Part shown: positions 1-8,535 of the stretch, in pieces
Numbering within the stretch: position 1 is the stretch's first letter
Layout: the number at the start of each line of letters is the position of its first letter
From: Enterococcaceae bacterium OF42-14pH9A
Lineage (GTDB): Bacteria > Bacillota > Bacilli > Lactobacillales > Enterococcaceae
DNA length: 64,000 nt
Direction of reading: 5' to 3'
Assembly (NCBI GenBank): GCA_027692465.1
Contig: JAQEYU010000003.1
Span: 310,001 to 374,000, forward strand
Notes under the pieces: model-generated
Told to the model about the DNA's origin: nothing
Database searches by the model: none
What the model saw: the letters and a program-made list of their open reading frames with translations, nothing else
Made by a program: the position numbers and the translations under genes

Positions 1-159
1 GGGCTATGTCTGAAAATACCAGGGGAATCCAAATTCTTGCGGATCTGCTGAAATCAAGGAGTAAAGCACAGCTTATGTGGTGCAAAGTTGCGCATTTACG
101 ACGCAGGCTGCGATGAAAAGGACCAAAGTAGCTGCCACTGACGTGTTCAGACACGCCCT
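1..159 (-). repeat. Fold-back (MITE-like) repeat, full-length copy A
   Basis: This is a 159-bp element with inverted ends: a GGGC..TGTCTGAAAA-type left end and TTCAGACACGCCCT at 146-159. It is the reverse complement of the copy at 4563-4721, with the same length and about 85% identity by eye. The two share the core words TTTGGTCCTTTTC, GCGTCGTAAATGC, GCACCACATAAGCTG and CTTTACTCCTTGATTTC. No coding capacity is evident. The left end lies at the window edge, so a base or two may be missing. Confidence 0.8.
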
Positions 160-190
160 GAGCTCGGGCAGCCAGAAAGTTTTGTCAGGA

Positions 191-448
191 TCACTTATTG
201 TCTTTTCCGAACAAGTCTTTGATTTTGTCTACGAGTCCGTCTGCATTGGCAGCATCTTTGGCATCACTGAATGCGTGTTTGGCTTTTTCAGAAAACTCGT
301 CTGGATTGAAATTTGTGATCATATCTTTGGCCTTGTCTGCAAAATCACCCAGATCATCCTTATGCTCTTCAACAAATTTCTGGGCCGCCTCGACATTGCC
401 TTCACCAATCAAATCTTTTACTTTTTGGATCAATTCTTCTTTGTTCAT
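191..448 (-). CDS. Small charged helical protein, unknown function
   Basis: The predicted product has 85 residues and starts MNKEELIQKVKDLIGEG. I chose the second of two close ATGs because AGGAGG lies 8 bases upstream of it, while the first ATG is only 2 bases from the AGGAGG. The protein is almost wholly Lys/Glu/Asp/Ala-rich amphipathic helix, with no signal peptide, membrane segment or cysteine. It ends in VDKIKDLFGKDNK. I do not recognise a named family; its general look is that of small soluble stress or cytoplasmic proteins of lactic acid bacteria. It appears monocistronic, with its own promoter-like sequence at 535-563, and it lies beside the fold-back repeat at 1-159, which may fall within its 3' region. 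Confidence 0.75.
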   Translation of the reverse strand: MNKEELIQKVKDLIGEGNVEAAQKFVEEHKDDLGDFADKAKDMITNFNPDEFSEKAKHAFSDAKDAANADGLVDKIKDLFGKDNK

Positions 449-534
449 TTTCATTTCCTCCTTTAGCGTACGTGAAAACTCTCCAAAAAAATGGCGCGGG
501 TTTTCAGATGCACTTGCTGTTTTGCTGCAAGTAA

Positions 535-563
535 AGTGTAGCACGCTGAACTTTTTTCGCGAA
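535..563 (-). promoter_or_regulatory. Probable promoter for the 191-448 gene
   Basis: On the minus strand a TACACT -10 element is preceded, 17 bases upstream, by TTCGCG. The -35 match is weak. It lies about 90 bases upstream of the chosen start codon. Confidence 0.4.
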
Positions 564-629
564 ATAAAATGCCCGCATTTGTCGGGGGAGTATGTCGTAT
601 CTGCCGGAATATGTGTGAACAAGGTCAAA

Positions 630-659
630 GAAAAAACTGACCGGTGCGGGGTCAGTTTC
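630..659 (-). terminator. Rho-independent terminator of the 652-1080 gene
   Basis: On the minus strand AACTGACC and GGTCAGTT form a stem followed by a T run. The stem begins inside the last codons of the upstream gene, so the stop codon lies in the hairpin. Confidence 0.75.
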
Positions 660-1080
660 CAATAATGGCTTGATTCATGAAGGCAGTTTTCGGTAAAAAG
701 GCCCGGTCCAGTTTTTCCAGACGGCGATCGATACGAGCAGCTACCGGATCAAGACGCAGTTTACGGTAAGCCAAGAGCAGAACACAGCGTTCTTTGTCCG
801 GCCGATTTTCGCGCCGATAAATATTGGCTACCCGCTCCACATATTCATAATGGGTATAATCGGAAAGCTCGCACAAATATAAAAGCAGATCTTCTGCTTT
901 GTCCATTTCGTCAATTGCGTAATAGTTCAAAGCTTCCCGGTAAAGTTTGATCTCGAAATTTTCATTTTGCGGCAGCGCTTTTCTTCGCAGCCACTCTTTA
1001 ACAGAGATTTTTTCAATAACATTGCCGTCGTGGTCACGGATCAAAATGACCGGCAATTCTTGTGAGTTTCCTGCGGGCAT
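652..1080 (-). CDS. Hypothetical helical (TPR-like) protein
   Basis: The product is about 142 residues, starting MPAGNSQELPVILIRDHDGN. A GTG two codons upstream (1086) is an alternative start; neither has a strong Shine-Dalgarno, so the start is uncertain. The N-terminal 35 residues look like a small beta segment. The rest is helical, with a pattern (ALNYYAIDEMDKAEDLLLYL, then YEYVERVANIYRRENRPDKE) reminiscent of paired TPR helices. There is no signal peptide or membrane span. I cannot assign a function. A promoter-like pair lies at 1113-1141 and a terminator overlaps its 3' end, so it is probably transcribed alone. Confidence 0.7.
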   Translation of the reverse strand: MPAGNSQELPVILIRDHDGNVIEKISVKEWLRRKALPQNENFEIKLYREALNYYAIDEMDKAEDLLLYLCELSDYTHYEYVERVANIYRRENRPDKERCVLLLAYRKLRLDPVAARIDRRLEKLDRAFLPKTAFMNQAIIGN

Positions 1081-1112
1081 GGCCACACCGGCTTTCTTTT
1101 AAGGATACACTC

Positions 1113-1141
1113 AGTATAGCCGCTTCCATGGGAAAAGACAA
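1113..1141 (-). promoter_or_regulatory. Probable promoter for the 652-1080 gene
   Basis: On the minus strand TTGTCT, a 17-base spacer and TATACT are seen. The predicted transcript start is close to 1106, giving a very short leader of about 25 bases. Confidence 0.6.
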
Positions 1142-1230
1142 TGTGTGAAAGTGTAAACTTAAGAAAATGTCAAGTCAGACACATGGTGTTTTTTGCAGCG
1201 TCGCATTTTCACAGAAAAAACCGCGCTCCC

Positions 1231-1264
1231 AAAAAGCAGTTCCTGTCAGCAGGGACTGCTTTTT
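1231..1264. terminator. Terminator hairpin, usable from both strands
   Basis: AAAAAGCAGT and ACTGCTTTTT flank a short loop, with an A run on one side and a T run on the other. It lies about 140 bases downstream of the minus-strand membrane protein gene (1407-1928). The stretch 1265-1406 between them holds no gene I can support, nor does 1087-1230 apart from the promoter at 1113-1141. Confidence 0.6.
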
Positions 1265-1406
1265 GAGGAGCTGTCCGGAAACAGCAAAGGGGATCCGGTC
1301 CTTTTGCCAGAGTTCAGGAGAAAAGTACAGCTGATGTGTCTTTTCGGCACAAACCGTTGCTAAAAACGGCTTGTAAAAACCGTCAGCGGTCTTTTTAGTC
1401 CACTCT

Positions 1407-1928
1407 TTACCTATCCGTTCGTTGAAAATAGCTGATAACCGCTGCAATGGCAGTAGTTATCAGAATCCCGCCAAAAATCCGAAACATCAGCAGCACACTT
1501 GCAAAAGGGTTGAAGAACAAAAGTCCGCCGGCTGCCATCAGCAGAACGCTGAAAATCAACCACCCGAGACGGGCAGTTCCTTCCCGATGGAGTTGAATTT
1601 CTTGAAGCAGCTGCCGAATTCCGCCGATTAAAACAAAAAGCCCTAAAAGAAAAGGGATGAAAGAAACGATCGGCTTGGCGAGAACGATTACTGCCAGAGC
1701 CCCCAGTAAAAGAAAGATTCCGGGCGCATAGGCACCGGCATAATCTCCCTTTTCCCGGATTACTGTGTAAAGATTCAGAAGGCCCATAAAGGCCAGATAG
1801 GCGGCAATGAGGTAGACGATCCCGTTAAAAATCAGTCCCGGCTTCCATAAAATGACAATCCCCATAATGCCCAAAATTATCCCTCGCAGCAGGTCGTATT
1901 GTGCCATTTTTTTCATAAATGTATCCAT
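1407..1928 (-). CDS. HdeD/DUF308-like small membrane protein
   Basis: The product is 173 residues, starting MDTFMKKMAQYDLLRGIILG after a GGGAGG ribosome binding site. Six hydrophobic segments are visible at roughly residues 14-32, 38-56, 69-86, 90-107, 122-142 and 148-168. The spacing and the 'L-RGIILGIMGIVILWKPG' opening are typical of the DUF308/HdeD family. In enteric bacteria HdeD is linked to acid resistance at high cell density; in Firmicutes the role is not established, so the acid-stress link is only by family name. It is transcribed away from the next gene. Confidence 0.8.
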   Translation of the reverse strand: MDTFMKKMAQYDLLRGIILGIMGIVILWKPGLIFNGIVYLIAAYLAFMGLLNLYTVIREKGDYAGAYAPGIFLLLGALAVIVLAKPIVSFIPFLLGLFVLIGGIRQLLQEIQLHREGTARLGWLIFSVLLMAAGGLLFFNPFASVLLMFRIFGGILITTAIAAVISYFQRTDR

Positions 1929-2177
1929 ATCAGTTCCTCCCGTCACGTTCAGGTTTATCTGAAAAGCGCAGCGGCAGTTTTTTGAGCCCAGTCAGCACCA
2001 GTCGTGCCGTAATGCACAGCTTTAACCGCCCTATAAGCAGTGCTTGACTTCTTGGTGACGATTGCCAGGAAAAAATCTGAATCCCGCCGAATTTTTCAGC
2101 TGCACCCTGCAGTTCATGCTTTCATTGTAGCGGATGACCGATGAAATTTGAATCTATACGCTTTTGGAGGGGAATGT
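1929..2177. other. Divergent intergenic region, nothing further seen
   Basis: These 249 bases separate two divergent membrane-protein genes. I see no ORF with a ribosome binding site and no repeat or clear hairpin. The promoter of the rightward gene lies at its right edge; a promoter for the leftward gene could not be placed with confidence. Confidence 0.5.
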
Positions 2178-2206
2178 TTGTCAAATCTGGGATGATAAAG
2201 TATCTT
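2178..2206 (+). promoter_or_regulatory. Probable promoter for the 2242-2727 gene
   Basis: TTGTCA, a 17-base spacer and TATCTT lie about 36 bases upstream of the start codon. Confidence 0.55.
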
Positions 2207-2241
2207 TGAAAGAGACGCATCAAAACCAAGGAGGTGGCCCC

Positions 2242-2727
2242 ATGAGCGGATTTACGTTATTGTTATTGGTGATGCTGGTGGTGTTGTACCTCTATCTTTT
2301 GATTGTGCGGCGGGACATCGTATTTGTTTCCAAGCGCCGCAGCTCGCTGGTGACCGCTGTGCCTTTTTTAGCGGTGGGGGCGCTGTTACTTTCTTTGAGT
2401 GATGCCAAAACGTTGGATGAGCAGATCCGAGGTGTCGTCGCAGCCTTTTTTATCCTGAGTTTCTTATTTGACTCCCGTGGCTTGGCAGAAGATCGCATCG
2501 TCAGCAATGCCATGGACCTTAAAGGTATTCCTTATGAGGAAGTTGGACGAGTCGTACTGCTTTTCAGTGGGGGACGGACCAAGATGAATTTTTTCCGGTT
2601 GGGGATGCGGGGGCCGTTGCTGATCTTTGATGCACCGGTGGAAGAAGTTGTCTTGTTTTTGACAGAGCAGCTGCCAAAAGGAACGCCCATCGATATTTTA
2701 TTGGAAGAACATCCGGACGATCGGTAA
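2242..2727 (+). CDS. Small membrane protein with soluble C-terminal domain, unknown
   Basis: The product is 161 residues and starts MSGFTLLLLVMLVVLYLYLL. The start follows AAGGAGGTGGCCCC, a strong ribosome binding site, and excludes 26 upstream in-frame codons. Three hydrophobic segments lie at about residues 4-22, 38-54 and 66-80. The remaining half is a soluble alpha/beta segment (DLKGIPYEEVGRVVLLFSGG onwards) that resembles the small PH-like or DUF5673-type tails of Firmicute membrane proteins, although I cannot confirm the family. It is followed by a strong bidirectional terminator, so it appears to be a single-gene unit. Confidence 0.75.
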   Translation: MSGFTLLLLVMLVVLYLYLLIVRRDIVFVSKRRSSLVTAVPFLAVGALLLSLSDAKTLDEQIRGVVAAFFILSFLFDSRGLAEDRIVSNAMDLKGIPYEEVGRVVLLFSGGRTKMNFFRLGMRGPLLIFDAPVEEVVLFLTEQLPKGTPIDILLEEHPDDR

Positions 2728-2887
2728 ACTGAATTTCTAAAAAGCAGAAGCTGAGAAGCTGGCTCGCTAAAATGTTTTTCGAACAATTGCCATCCCGTTG
2801 TTGCTTCAAGCAGCCATCGCTTGGTAGTGCTGCAGGTATCGGGAATTGCAATAGGAGCAGGTCAGGAGCTTACCCTTTATATCATGT

Positions 2888-2932
2888 AAAAAAGAGTCGC
2901 CTCAAACTGGATGCTTGAGACGACTCTTTTTT
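2888..2932. terminator. Bidirectional terminator
   Basis: AAAAAAGAGTCG and CGACTCTTTTTT enclose further pairing (CTCAA with TTGAG). It lies between two convergent genes and can serve both. Confidence 0.85.
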
Positions 2933-2968
2933 GGTTGGTACATGAAGAGCAGTTTGTCAGCTCTATAA

Positions 2969-3565
2969 TCAGCGGATCACGCGGAAGCGGTCTTCTTCCG
3001 GCATGAATTCTTTTTCGCCGGCTTCTGCTTCTTTAGAGCCGAAGACCAATTGTGAGCGGAGTTTCCAGTTTGCCGGAATGTTCCATTCGTTTGCGACTGC
3101 TTCATCGATCACCGGGTTGTAATGTTGCAGGTTGGCACCCAAACCAGCTTCTTCCAGAGCAACCCATGCATTGGCAGTTGCGATCCCGTTGGATTGTTCA
3201 GACCAGTCAGGGAAGTTATCTGCGTACAGAGAGAATTGTTCCTGCAGATTTTTAATCGTATCGGTATGTTTGAAGAACAAAACTGTCCCCAAACCAGCCT
3301 TGAAGCTAGCCAATTTTGCTTGTGTATTCGGGAAAGCTTCTGCCGGAGTCAATGGTTTCAAAGCAGCTTCAGTCAGTTCCCACAGTTTTTCGTGAGCTGC
3401 GCCAAACAAGACAACGACCCGTGGTGATTGAGCATTAAATGCTGTTGGGCTGTATTTGACCGCTTCTTTGATCAGGTTTTCGATCTCTGTTTCCGAAATT
3501 TCAACGTTCCGACCCAAAGCATAGATGGAACGGCGATTTTTGATGGCATCCATAAATTCTGTCAT
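2969..3565 (-). CDS. Nitroreductase family protein
   Basis: The product is 198 residues, starting MTEFMDAIKNRRSIYALGRN, about 22 kDa and the usual size for the family. The opening 'I-NRRSIYALG' and the following 'V-YSPTAFNAQSPRVVVL' are the FMN-binding signatures of the NfnB/HBN1-like oxidoreductases that reduce nitro compounds or quinones with NAD(P)H. The upstream in-frame extension to 3814 lacks a ribosome binding site and was rejected. Its promoter (3611-3639) overlaps a CTTA-N7-TTAG dyad. A matching dyad lies in the promoter of the HxlR-type gene at 12615, which suggests common redox or electrophile control; this is inference. Confidence 0.88.
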   Translation of the reverse strand: MTEFMDAIKNRRSIYALGRNVEISETEIENLIKEAVKYSPTAFNAQSPRVVVLFGAAHEKLWELTEAALKPLTPAEAFPNTQAKLASFKAGLGTVLFFKHTDTIKNLQEQFSLYADNFPDWSEQSNGIATANAWVALEEAGLGANLQHYNPVIDEAVANEWNIPANWKLRSQLVFGSKEAEAGEKEFMPEEDRFRVIR

Positions 3566-3610
3566 GATATAAAAACTCCCTTTTTTTGTTTTTTCTGTGC
3601 TACAAGGGTG

Positions 3611-3639
3611 AGTATATATGCTAACCAAAAGTAAGTAAA
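3611..3639 (-). promoter_or_regulatory. Nitroreductase promoter with candidate HxlR operator
   Basis: On the minus strand TTTACT, a 17-base spacer and TATACT form a good sigma-A promoter. A CTTA-N7-TTAG imperfect dyad (3621-3635) covers the spacer and touches the -35 element, a position expected to give repression when bound. It resembles the dyad in the HxlR gene's own promoter at 12426-12440. Confidence 0.6.
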
Positions 3640-3806
3640 ATGATTTGCTCATTGTCCCGTGTTTTTTTTCAGAGATACCCAAACCAGAGTGTCCGGCGCA
3701 GTTGCATCCTAGGAAAGAAGACAGTTTCTGATTGCACAACAAGTGAAAAGTTGGCTGCCAGCTGTGGGGAGTTCGTTGTTTCTTGTGTTGTGAGGGGGCT
3801 ATTTTT

Positions 3807-3834
3807 TTGTCCATCGTTTAGGCTGTGGTACACT
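3807..3834 (+). promoter_or_regulatory. Probable promoter for signal peptidase gene
   Basis: TTGTCC, a 16-base spacer and TACACT are seen. The -10 element ends 35 bases before the start codon. Confidence 0.5.
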
Positions 3835-3869
3835 TGAATCAGATGAAATCCAGAGAGGGAGCCGCCACC

Positions 3870-4412
3870 ATGAAAAAAGAATGGCTGAAAACAGTTTTAT
3901 ATTTGGCAGCTTTGTTTGCAGTGCTGTGGCTGCTGCGTCATTTTATCTTTACGCCGGTGATTGTCAAGGGGGATTCAATGGATCCGACACTCCAGGACGG
4001 CGAGCGGGTAATCGCATTGCTGAACACAGATGTCAAACGCTTTGATATCGTGACTTTTCCGGCGCCGGATGAAGAAGGAAAAAATTACATTAAACGAGTT
4101 ATCGCATTGCCGGGGGAAACTGTCGAGTATCGAGAAGGGATTTTGTATATCGATGGAAAAAAAACTGCGGAGCCGTATCTTGACCGTTATGAAAAGCAAA
4201 TCACTGACGGGCTGCCGCTGACATTGGGTCCCCATCAGGAAACCTCATTTTCTTTTGGAAAGCTGCCGCAAGGAGAGATTCTGGTATTGGGGGACAATCG
4301 GCGAATCTCAAAAGATTCCCGCTCCATTGGTTTTATCAAGGAAAAAAATATCGTGGGGGATGTGAAATTCATCTTCTGGCCGCTGCAGCAATTCGGCTTT
4401 ATCAAAGAATGA
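3870..4412 (+). CDS. sipA: Signal peptidase I
   Basis: Type I signal peptidase, 180 residues, cleaving signal peptides from exported proteins on the outer membrane face. One N-terminal membrane anchor spans about residues 8-27. The catalytic serine lies in GDSMDPTL (Ser36) and the general-base lysine in YIKRVIALPGE (Lys75). The conserved GDNRRISKDSRSIG box near residues 147-160 is present. The start chosen is the ATG after GAGAGGGAG, dropping a 15-codon extension. The family is often multi-copy in Firmicutes, so the numbered symbol is not certain. A strong terminator follows directly. Confidence 0.93.
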   Translation: MKKEWLKTVLYLAALFAVLWLLRHFIFTPVIVKGDSMDPTLQDGERVIALLNTDVKRFDIVTFPAPDEEGKNYIKRVIALPGETVEYREGILYIDGKKTAEPYLDRYEKQITDGLPLTLGPHQETSFSFGKLPQGEILVLGDNRRISKDSRSIGFIKEKNIVGDVKFIFWPLQQFGFIKE

Positions 4413-4414
4413 TC

Positions 4415-4453
4415 AAAAAAGGCCTGTGACTGATTCGTGTCGCAGGCTTTTTT
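4415..4453 (+). terminator. Terminator of the signal peptidase gene
   Basis: AAAAAAGGCCTGTGAC pairs with GTGTCGCAGGC, followed by seven Ts. It starts two bases after the stop codon. Confidence 0.85.
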
Positions 4454-4497
4454 GAGTTGCCGATATTGAGAAGCCGACGTTTTGTCCGGATAGAAGT

Positions 4498-4513
4498 CAG
4501 GCGTGTCTGAAAA
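4498..4513 (+). repeat. Isolated end of the fold-back repeat
   Basis: CAGGCGTGTCTGAAAA matches the terminal inverted repeat of the 159-bp family and lies 50 bases left of full copy B. No matching right end is evident before copy B, so this looks like a remnant. Confidence 0.5.
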
Positions 4514-4562
4514 TTTTACCCGAAGACACCAGCGCTATATTTGGATAGTTTTCAAAGTAATT

Positions 4563-4721
4563 AGGGCGTGTCTGAAAACTCCAGTGGCAGATATTTTGGT
4601 CCTTTTCACCGCAATCTGCGTCGTAAATGCTCACTTATGCACCACATAAGCTGCGCTTTACTCCTTGATTTCGGCAGGTCCGCAAAAATCTGGATCCCCC
4701 CAGAGTTTTCAGACACGCCCT
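4563..4721 (+). repeat. Fold-back (MITE-like) repeat, full-length copy B
   Basis: A 159-bp element bounded by AGGGCGTGTCTGAAAACTC and GAGTTTTCAGACACGCCCT. The two halves pair imperfectly along most of the length, with a central CTTATG/CATAAG hairpin, so the whole element can fold into one long stem. Copy A at 1-159 is the same element inverted. No ORF is present. Confidence 0.85.
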
Positions 4722-4896
4722 AGTCAAGTAACGAAAAGTTTCAGCAGGTTCTCGGATTGTCTCCCGACAGTCGCAAACTTAGCGATGGCTCTTCAGCGAC
4801 GATCTGCATTATCCATGTGATCCTGCATGGACGGGAGACTGCAAAAACGAGTATACTGTCAGTGATACCCACTACAGAAAAAAGGGGGCTTTTTTA

Positions 4897-7800
4897 ATGG
4901 GACTGCGTTTTATTTTGGGACATGGCAATTGTGACCACCAAGAGCGGGTTGTCGACGAAGCGCTGGCCTGGCGCCGTGACGGTGTCGGCCGCAAGGTGTT
5001 TTTTCTGGTGCCCAATTACAATAAATTCACGCAGGAGCAGGAGCTTTTGCAGGCATTGAAGGTGCGCAGCGGAATCACCGATTTCAGTACCATCGATGTC
5101 CAGGTTTTCAGTTTCTATCGTCTGGCATGGTATTTTTTGCAGCAGACGGGGGTGTTGTCTAAAAACACCATCACAGAAGCCGGCAGCGGAATGCTGTTAC
5201 GAAAAACATTGTCGGAAATGGAAGCGGAGCTGACGGTTTTCAAAAGTGAAATCCGTAAAAACGGATTTATCCGCCAATTATTGGATTTGAATACGGAGCT
5301 GACGTTGGGGAACCTGACTCCGGCGGAACTTCAAGCGACACCGCCGCTTGAGCTGTTGGACCAGTTGTCTGCTGCTGATGCCGTAAAATGGCAGGACCAG
5401 CAGGAAAAACTGGCCGAAATTGCCAAGATTCTGGAACACTACCGTCAAGCGCTGCTTATGCGACAACTCCAAACAGAAGACCCGTTGGCGCTTTTGACCG
5501 CGTTTTTAAAAGGCGAAACAACACAAGATCTGACCGCTGTTTCCGATCTGACAGACACCTTGTTTATTGCTTACGGTTTTGAGGAGCTTTACGCTAAAGA
5601 GCTGCAGCTGCTGCAGGTTTTGGCGGAAAAGGCCGAATTGACTGTAGCTTTGATGCTGGATCGGCAGTACACAACTGAAAAACCGGCGCAACTGGATCTT
5701 TTTTATGCAACCGGGAAAATTTTTTATCAACTGACACAAGCCGCTCGCGGGATCGGAATGAGCGTCCAAGTCCTTAAGCCGGCGCAAGACTGCCAAGCTT
5801 ATCCCGATTTAGCGGAGTTGGAACGTTTTTGGCGCCTGACCCAAACTCAGGGAGGTTACCGACGGGAAAGAGATTTATCTGCGCATGTTCACCTTTGGAA
5901 AGCCGTTACTCCGGAAGAGGAGCTTCGTCAAATCGCTGCCGAAATCCGCCGACTGCTGCAGGAGGATCCGACATTGCGCCTAAAAGATATCCAACTGGTC
6001 ACCAACGATCTGGAAACATACGGACAGTTGATTCCGCACATTTTTCAGGAAGCTGAGCTGCCATCATACATCGACCGGAAGGCGACGATGGAACAGCATC
6101 CCCTCGTTGAATTTTTACGGGCACTGCTGGAGTTGAAAAACTACAATTTCCGTCTGGAAGACATTTTACGATTACTGAAAAGTGAATTAATCCTGCCGGC
6201 TGCCTATTTGGATGCTGTGGCGGATACTTTCACTGCTGGAAAAGCGAAGGGAAAAGAACGGGAAGCTGCGATCCGGCAACAAGCACAGGCGCTGTTTCGT
6301 CGGGACGTGGATCTGACAGAAAATCTGGCATTGAAGAATAATCTTCAGGGTTATTTGTGGCTTGCAGAAAATGACTGGCCGGTAGTCGAATACGATTTTG
6401 AGAATCAGGAGCGTTTGGAAAGCGGACCGCTGACCAACAGATCCAATCGGTTGCGTCGCAGCTTCCGTGATCTGGTAGGACGCTTTTTGGAAAGTTTGGC
6501 AGCTGCTCCTGATGGCCGCACAGCAGTAACTCGGCTTTATCAATTTCTGATTACAGCGGGAGTTGAAGAGACGCTCTTGTCCTGGCGGGATAGGGAAGTG
6601 GCGGCAGGGTCGCTGGAGCAAGCACGAAATCACGAACAGACTTGGGGCTCGCTGATGACACTTATGGACGAGTATGTCCAGATCTACGGGGAGGATCCTT
6701 TTGACCTGGAGGTGTTCACAGAAGTTTTTGCTACCGGCTTAGAAAATACCGCGTATGGACGGATTCCGTCTGCTATCGATCAGCTTCAGGTAAACCAGCT
6801 GACTTTGAGCAGACCGCGCCAGTACCGCGTCACTTTTGCTCTCGGACTCAATGAAACCAACTTTCCGCAGCAAAGCAGCAATCAAAGTCTGTTGACAGAT
6901 GAAGAGCGGGAGCGGTTAAATCAGGTGCTGCCGGCAGACAAATTTATTCAGGAGGGAACCGGTGGACAGGCGGCCCGTTCGCCGCTGATCGCCTACAAGC
7001 TGTTTTTGTCGGCGACGGATCGGCTCTATCTCAGTTATGCAGCCAATCAGGACACCCAACAAAACATCAAAATTTCCCCTTATGTCCGCCGCTTTGTCAC
7101 GCAGCTGGGACTTTCGGTGGAAAGTCGGGGTCTCTTGACGCTTACAGCCGATCCCGGAAAATTCGTGACCAGTTATCGCATGTTGGTCGGTCAGTTGAAT
7201 GCCCTGTATCGGCAATGGGAAGATGAAAAAGAGAAGGTCCCATATATCTGGCAGCGATTGGAGCAGGCAGTAAAAACTTCTTCAGAGAAAGAAGTGGCCT
7301 TGCGGGCGTTTTCCGGACGCAGTCATCAGAATGTACCGGTGCCTTTAGATCCTGCGTTGGCAGAGACAATCTATGGCAAAGACCTGTATGCCTCAGTTTC
7401 CCGCCTGGAAAGTTTTTATGAGTGTGAGTACCGCTATTTTTCCGAATACGGGCTGCGCTTAAAAGAGCGGGAACTTTACGGAATCGATACAATGATGACT
7501 GGCAGCTTGTTCCATGATGCCCTTGATCGTTTCTTGAAGGCGGTTAGTGAAATGGATGCCGATTTGGCGGCTATGTCCGATGAAGATCGTCAGCAGCTGT
7601 TGGAGGAGCTTTTGCAGACGATTCTGGGAGAAGCCCAGTACAGTGTGCTGGAAAGCACGGCGCGTATGCGCTACCTGCGTTATCGCCTGGGCAAGACTGT
7701 TGAAAAAGTGACCTGGGCATTGCATAAACAGGCCCAAAAGACGCGGCTGCATCCGGTGAAAACCGAGGTCTTGTTTGGTCAGATCGCCGGCAGGACGGGG

Positions 7801-8535
7801 ATCCCCGGATTGGAGCTGCCCCTTGAAAATGGTGGCCAGCTGAGAGTTCGGGGCAAGATCGACCGAGTGGATGCGGCTATAGGAGAAGGTCAAACTTGGT
7901 TGGCCGTCGTGGATTACAAGTCCGGCGATAAACAGTTCAGTCTCGTAGAAGCCTATTATGGTTTGGCAATGCAGCTGATCACTTATCTTGACGTGGCTTT
8001 GACAGATGCCGAAGAACTGGTGGGGACAGAGTTGGTGCGTCCGGCTGGGGCTTACTATCTGCGGGTTCATGATCCGGTGTTGAAGCCTGAAGAAGCTTTC
8101 GGCGAGAAACGGTTGGAAAAATACAAGATGAAAGGCTTTTATTTGAAAGACGGCGATCTGTACGAGCAGATGGATGATTCGCCGGGACCAAAAGAGAGCT
8201 CGCAGTTGTTTCCCCTCAGTCGTGATGCCAAGGGGGTACTGAAAAATACGCCGCAAACCAAAACCTTCTATACTGAAGAAGAGATTGATACTATGCGACG
8301 CTACAACCGCAATAAAATGCAAGCGGCCGGAGACAAGATCGTATCCGGTGAGATTGCATTGAATCCTTATTTGACCGCCAGTGGACAACGGGCTTGTACA
8401 TTTTGTCCTTTCCGCAGTCTGTGCGGTTTTGATGTAATGCTCAAAGAAAACGACTACCACCGTCTGGTAAGTCAGGACAAGGAACATCTGTTAGAGGAGA
8501 TGAAAGGAGCTGTCGACGGTGACAAAGAAAACTGA
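4897..8535 (+). CDS. rexB: ATP-dependent helicase/nuclease subunit B (RexB/AddB)
   Basis: RexB is 1212 residues, the full length for the subunit that pairs with RexA to resect double-strand breaks and load RecA. The N-terminus has a degenerate P-loop region (GHGNCDHQE) as in RexB proteins, followed by an inactive helicase-like fold. The C-terminal PD-(D/E)XK nuclease is visible: GSLFHDALDRF near residue 869 and VVDYKSGD near residue 1005. A C-terminal CTFCPFRSLC near residue 1165 together with an earlier cysteine (FYECEYRYF) would form the AddB iron-sulfur cluster. The start is ATG after AAAAAGGGGG. It overlaps rexA by 17 bases, indicating translational coupling. Confidence 0.95.
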   Translation: MGLRFILGHGNCDHQERVVDEALAWRRDGVGRKVFFLVPNYNKFTQEQELLQALKVRSGITDFSTIDVQVFSFYRLAWYFLQQTGVLSKNTITEAGSGMLLRKTLSEMEAELTVFKSEIRKNGFIRQLLDLNTELTLGNLTPAELQATPPLELLDQLSAADAVKWQDQQEKLAEIAKILEHYRQALLMRQLQTEDPLALLTAFLKGETTQDLTAVSDLTDTLFIAYGFEELYAKELQLLQVLAEKAELTVALMLDRQYTTEKPAQLDLFYATGKIFYQLTQAARGIGMSVQVLKPAQDCQAYPDLAELERFWRLTQTQGGYRRERDLSAHVHLWKAVTPEEELRQIAAEIRRLLQEDPTLRLKDIQLVTNDLETYGQLIPHIFQEAELPSYIDRKATMEQHPLVEFLRALLELKNYNFRLEDILRLLKSELILPAAYLDAVADTFTAGKAKGKEREAAIRQQAQALFRRDVDLTENLALKNNLQGYLWLAENDWPVVEYDFENQERLESGPLTNRSNRLRRSFRDLVGRFLESLAAAPDGRTAVTRLYQFLITAGVEETLLSWRDREVAAGSLEQARNHEQTWGSLMTLMDEYVQIYGEDPFDLEVFTEVFATGLENTAYGRIPSAIDQLQVNQLTLSRPRQYRVTFALGLNETNFPQQSSNQSLLTDEERERLNQVLPADKFIQEGTGGQAARSPLIAYKLFLSATDRLYLSYAANQDTQQNIKISPYVRRFVTQLGLSVESRGLLTLTADPGKFVTSYRMLVGQLNALYRQWEDEKEKVPYIWQRLEQAVKTSSEKEVALRAFSGRSHQNVPVPLDPALAETIYGKDLYASVSRLESFYECEYRYFSEYGLRLKERELYGIDTMMTGSLFHDALDRFLKAVSEMDADLAAMSDEDRQQLLEELLQTILGEAQYSVLESTARMRYLRYRLGKTVEKVTWALHKQAQKTRLHPVKTEVLFGQIAGRTGIPGLELPLENGGQLRVRGKIDRVDAAIGEGQTWLAVVDYKSGDKQFSLVEAYYGLAMQLITYLDVALTDAEELVGTELVRPAGAYYLRVHDPVLKPEEAFGEKRLEKYKMKGFYLKDGDLYEQMDDSPGPKESSQLFPLSRDAKGVLKNTPQTKTFYTEEEIDTMRRYNRNKMQAAGDKIVSGEIALNPYLTASGQRACTFCPFRSLCGFDVMLKENDYHRLVSQDKEHLLEEMKGAVDGDKEN

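Noticed and set aside
77..665. Plus-strand open frames opposite the 191-448 gene
   Set aside because: They are antisense shadows with Phe/Cys-rich composition, without ribosome binding sites.
1175..1447. Minus-strand open frame of 90 codons
   Set aside because: It has no ribosome binding site, runs through a terminator hairpin and overlaps the membrane protein gene at 1407.
4758..4838. GTCTCCCG / CGGGAGAC inverted pair upstream of rexB
   Set aside because: Only 8 bp with a loop of about 65 bases; no T run or known site. It could be chance.
7459..8487. Minus-strand frame of 342 codons inside rexB
   Set aside because: It is an antisense shadow of the RexB nuclease region; composition is His/Gln/Phe-rich and no ribosome binding site is seen.
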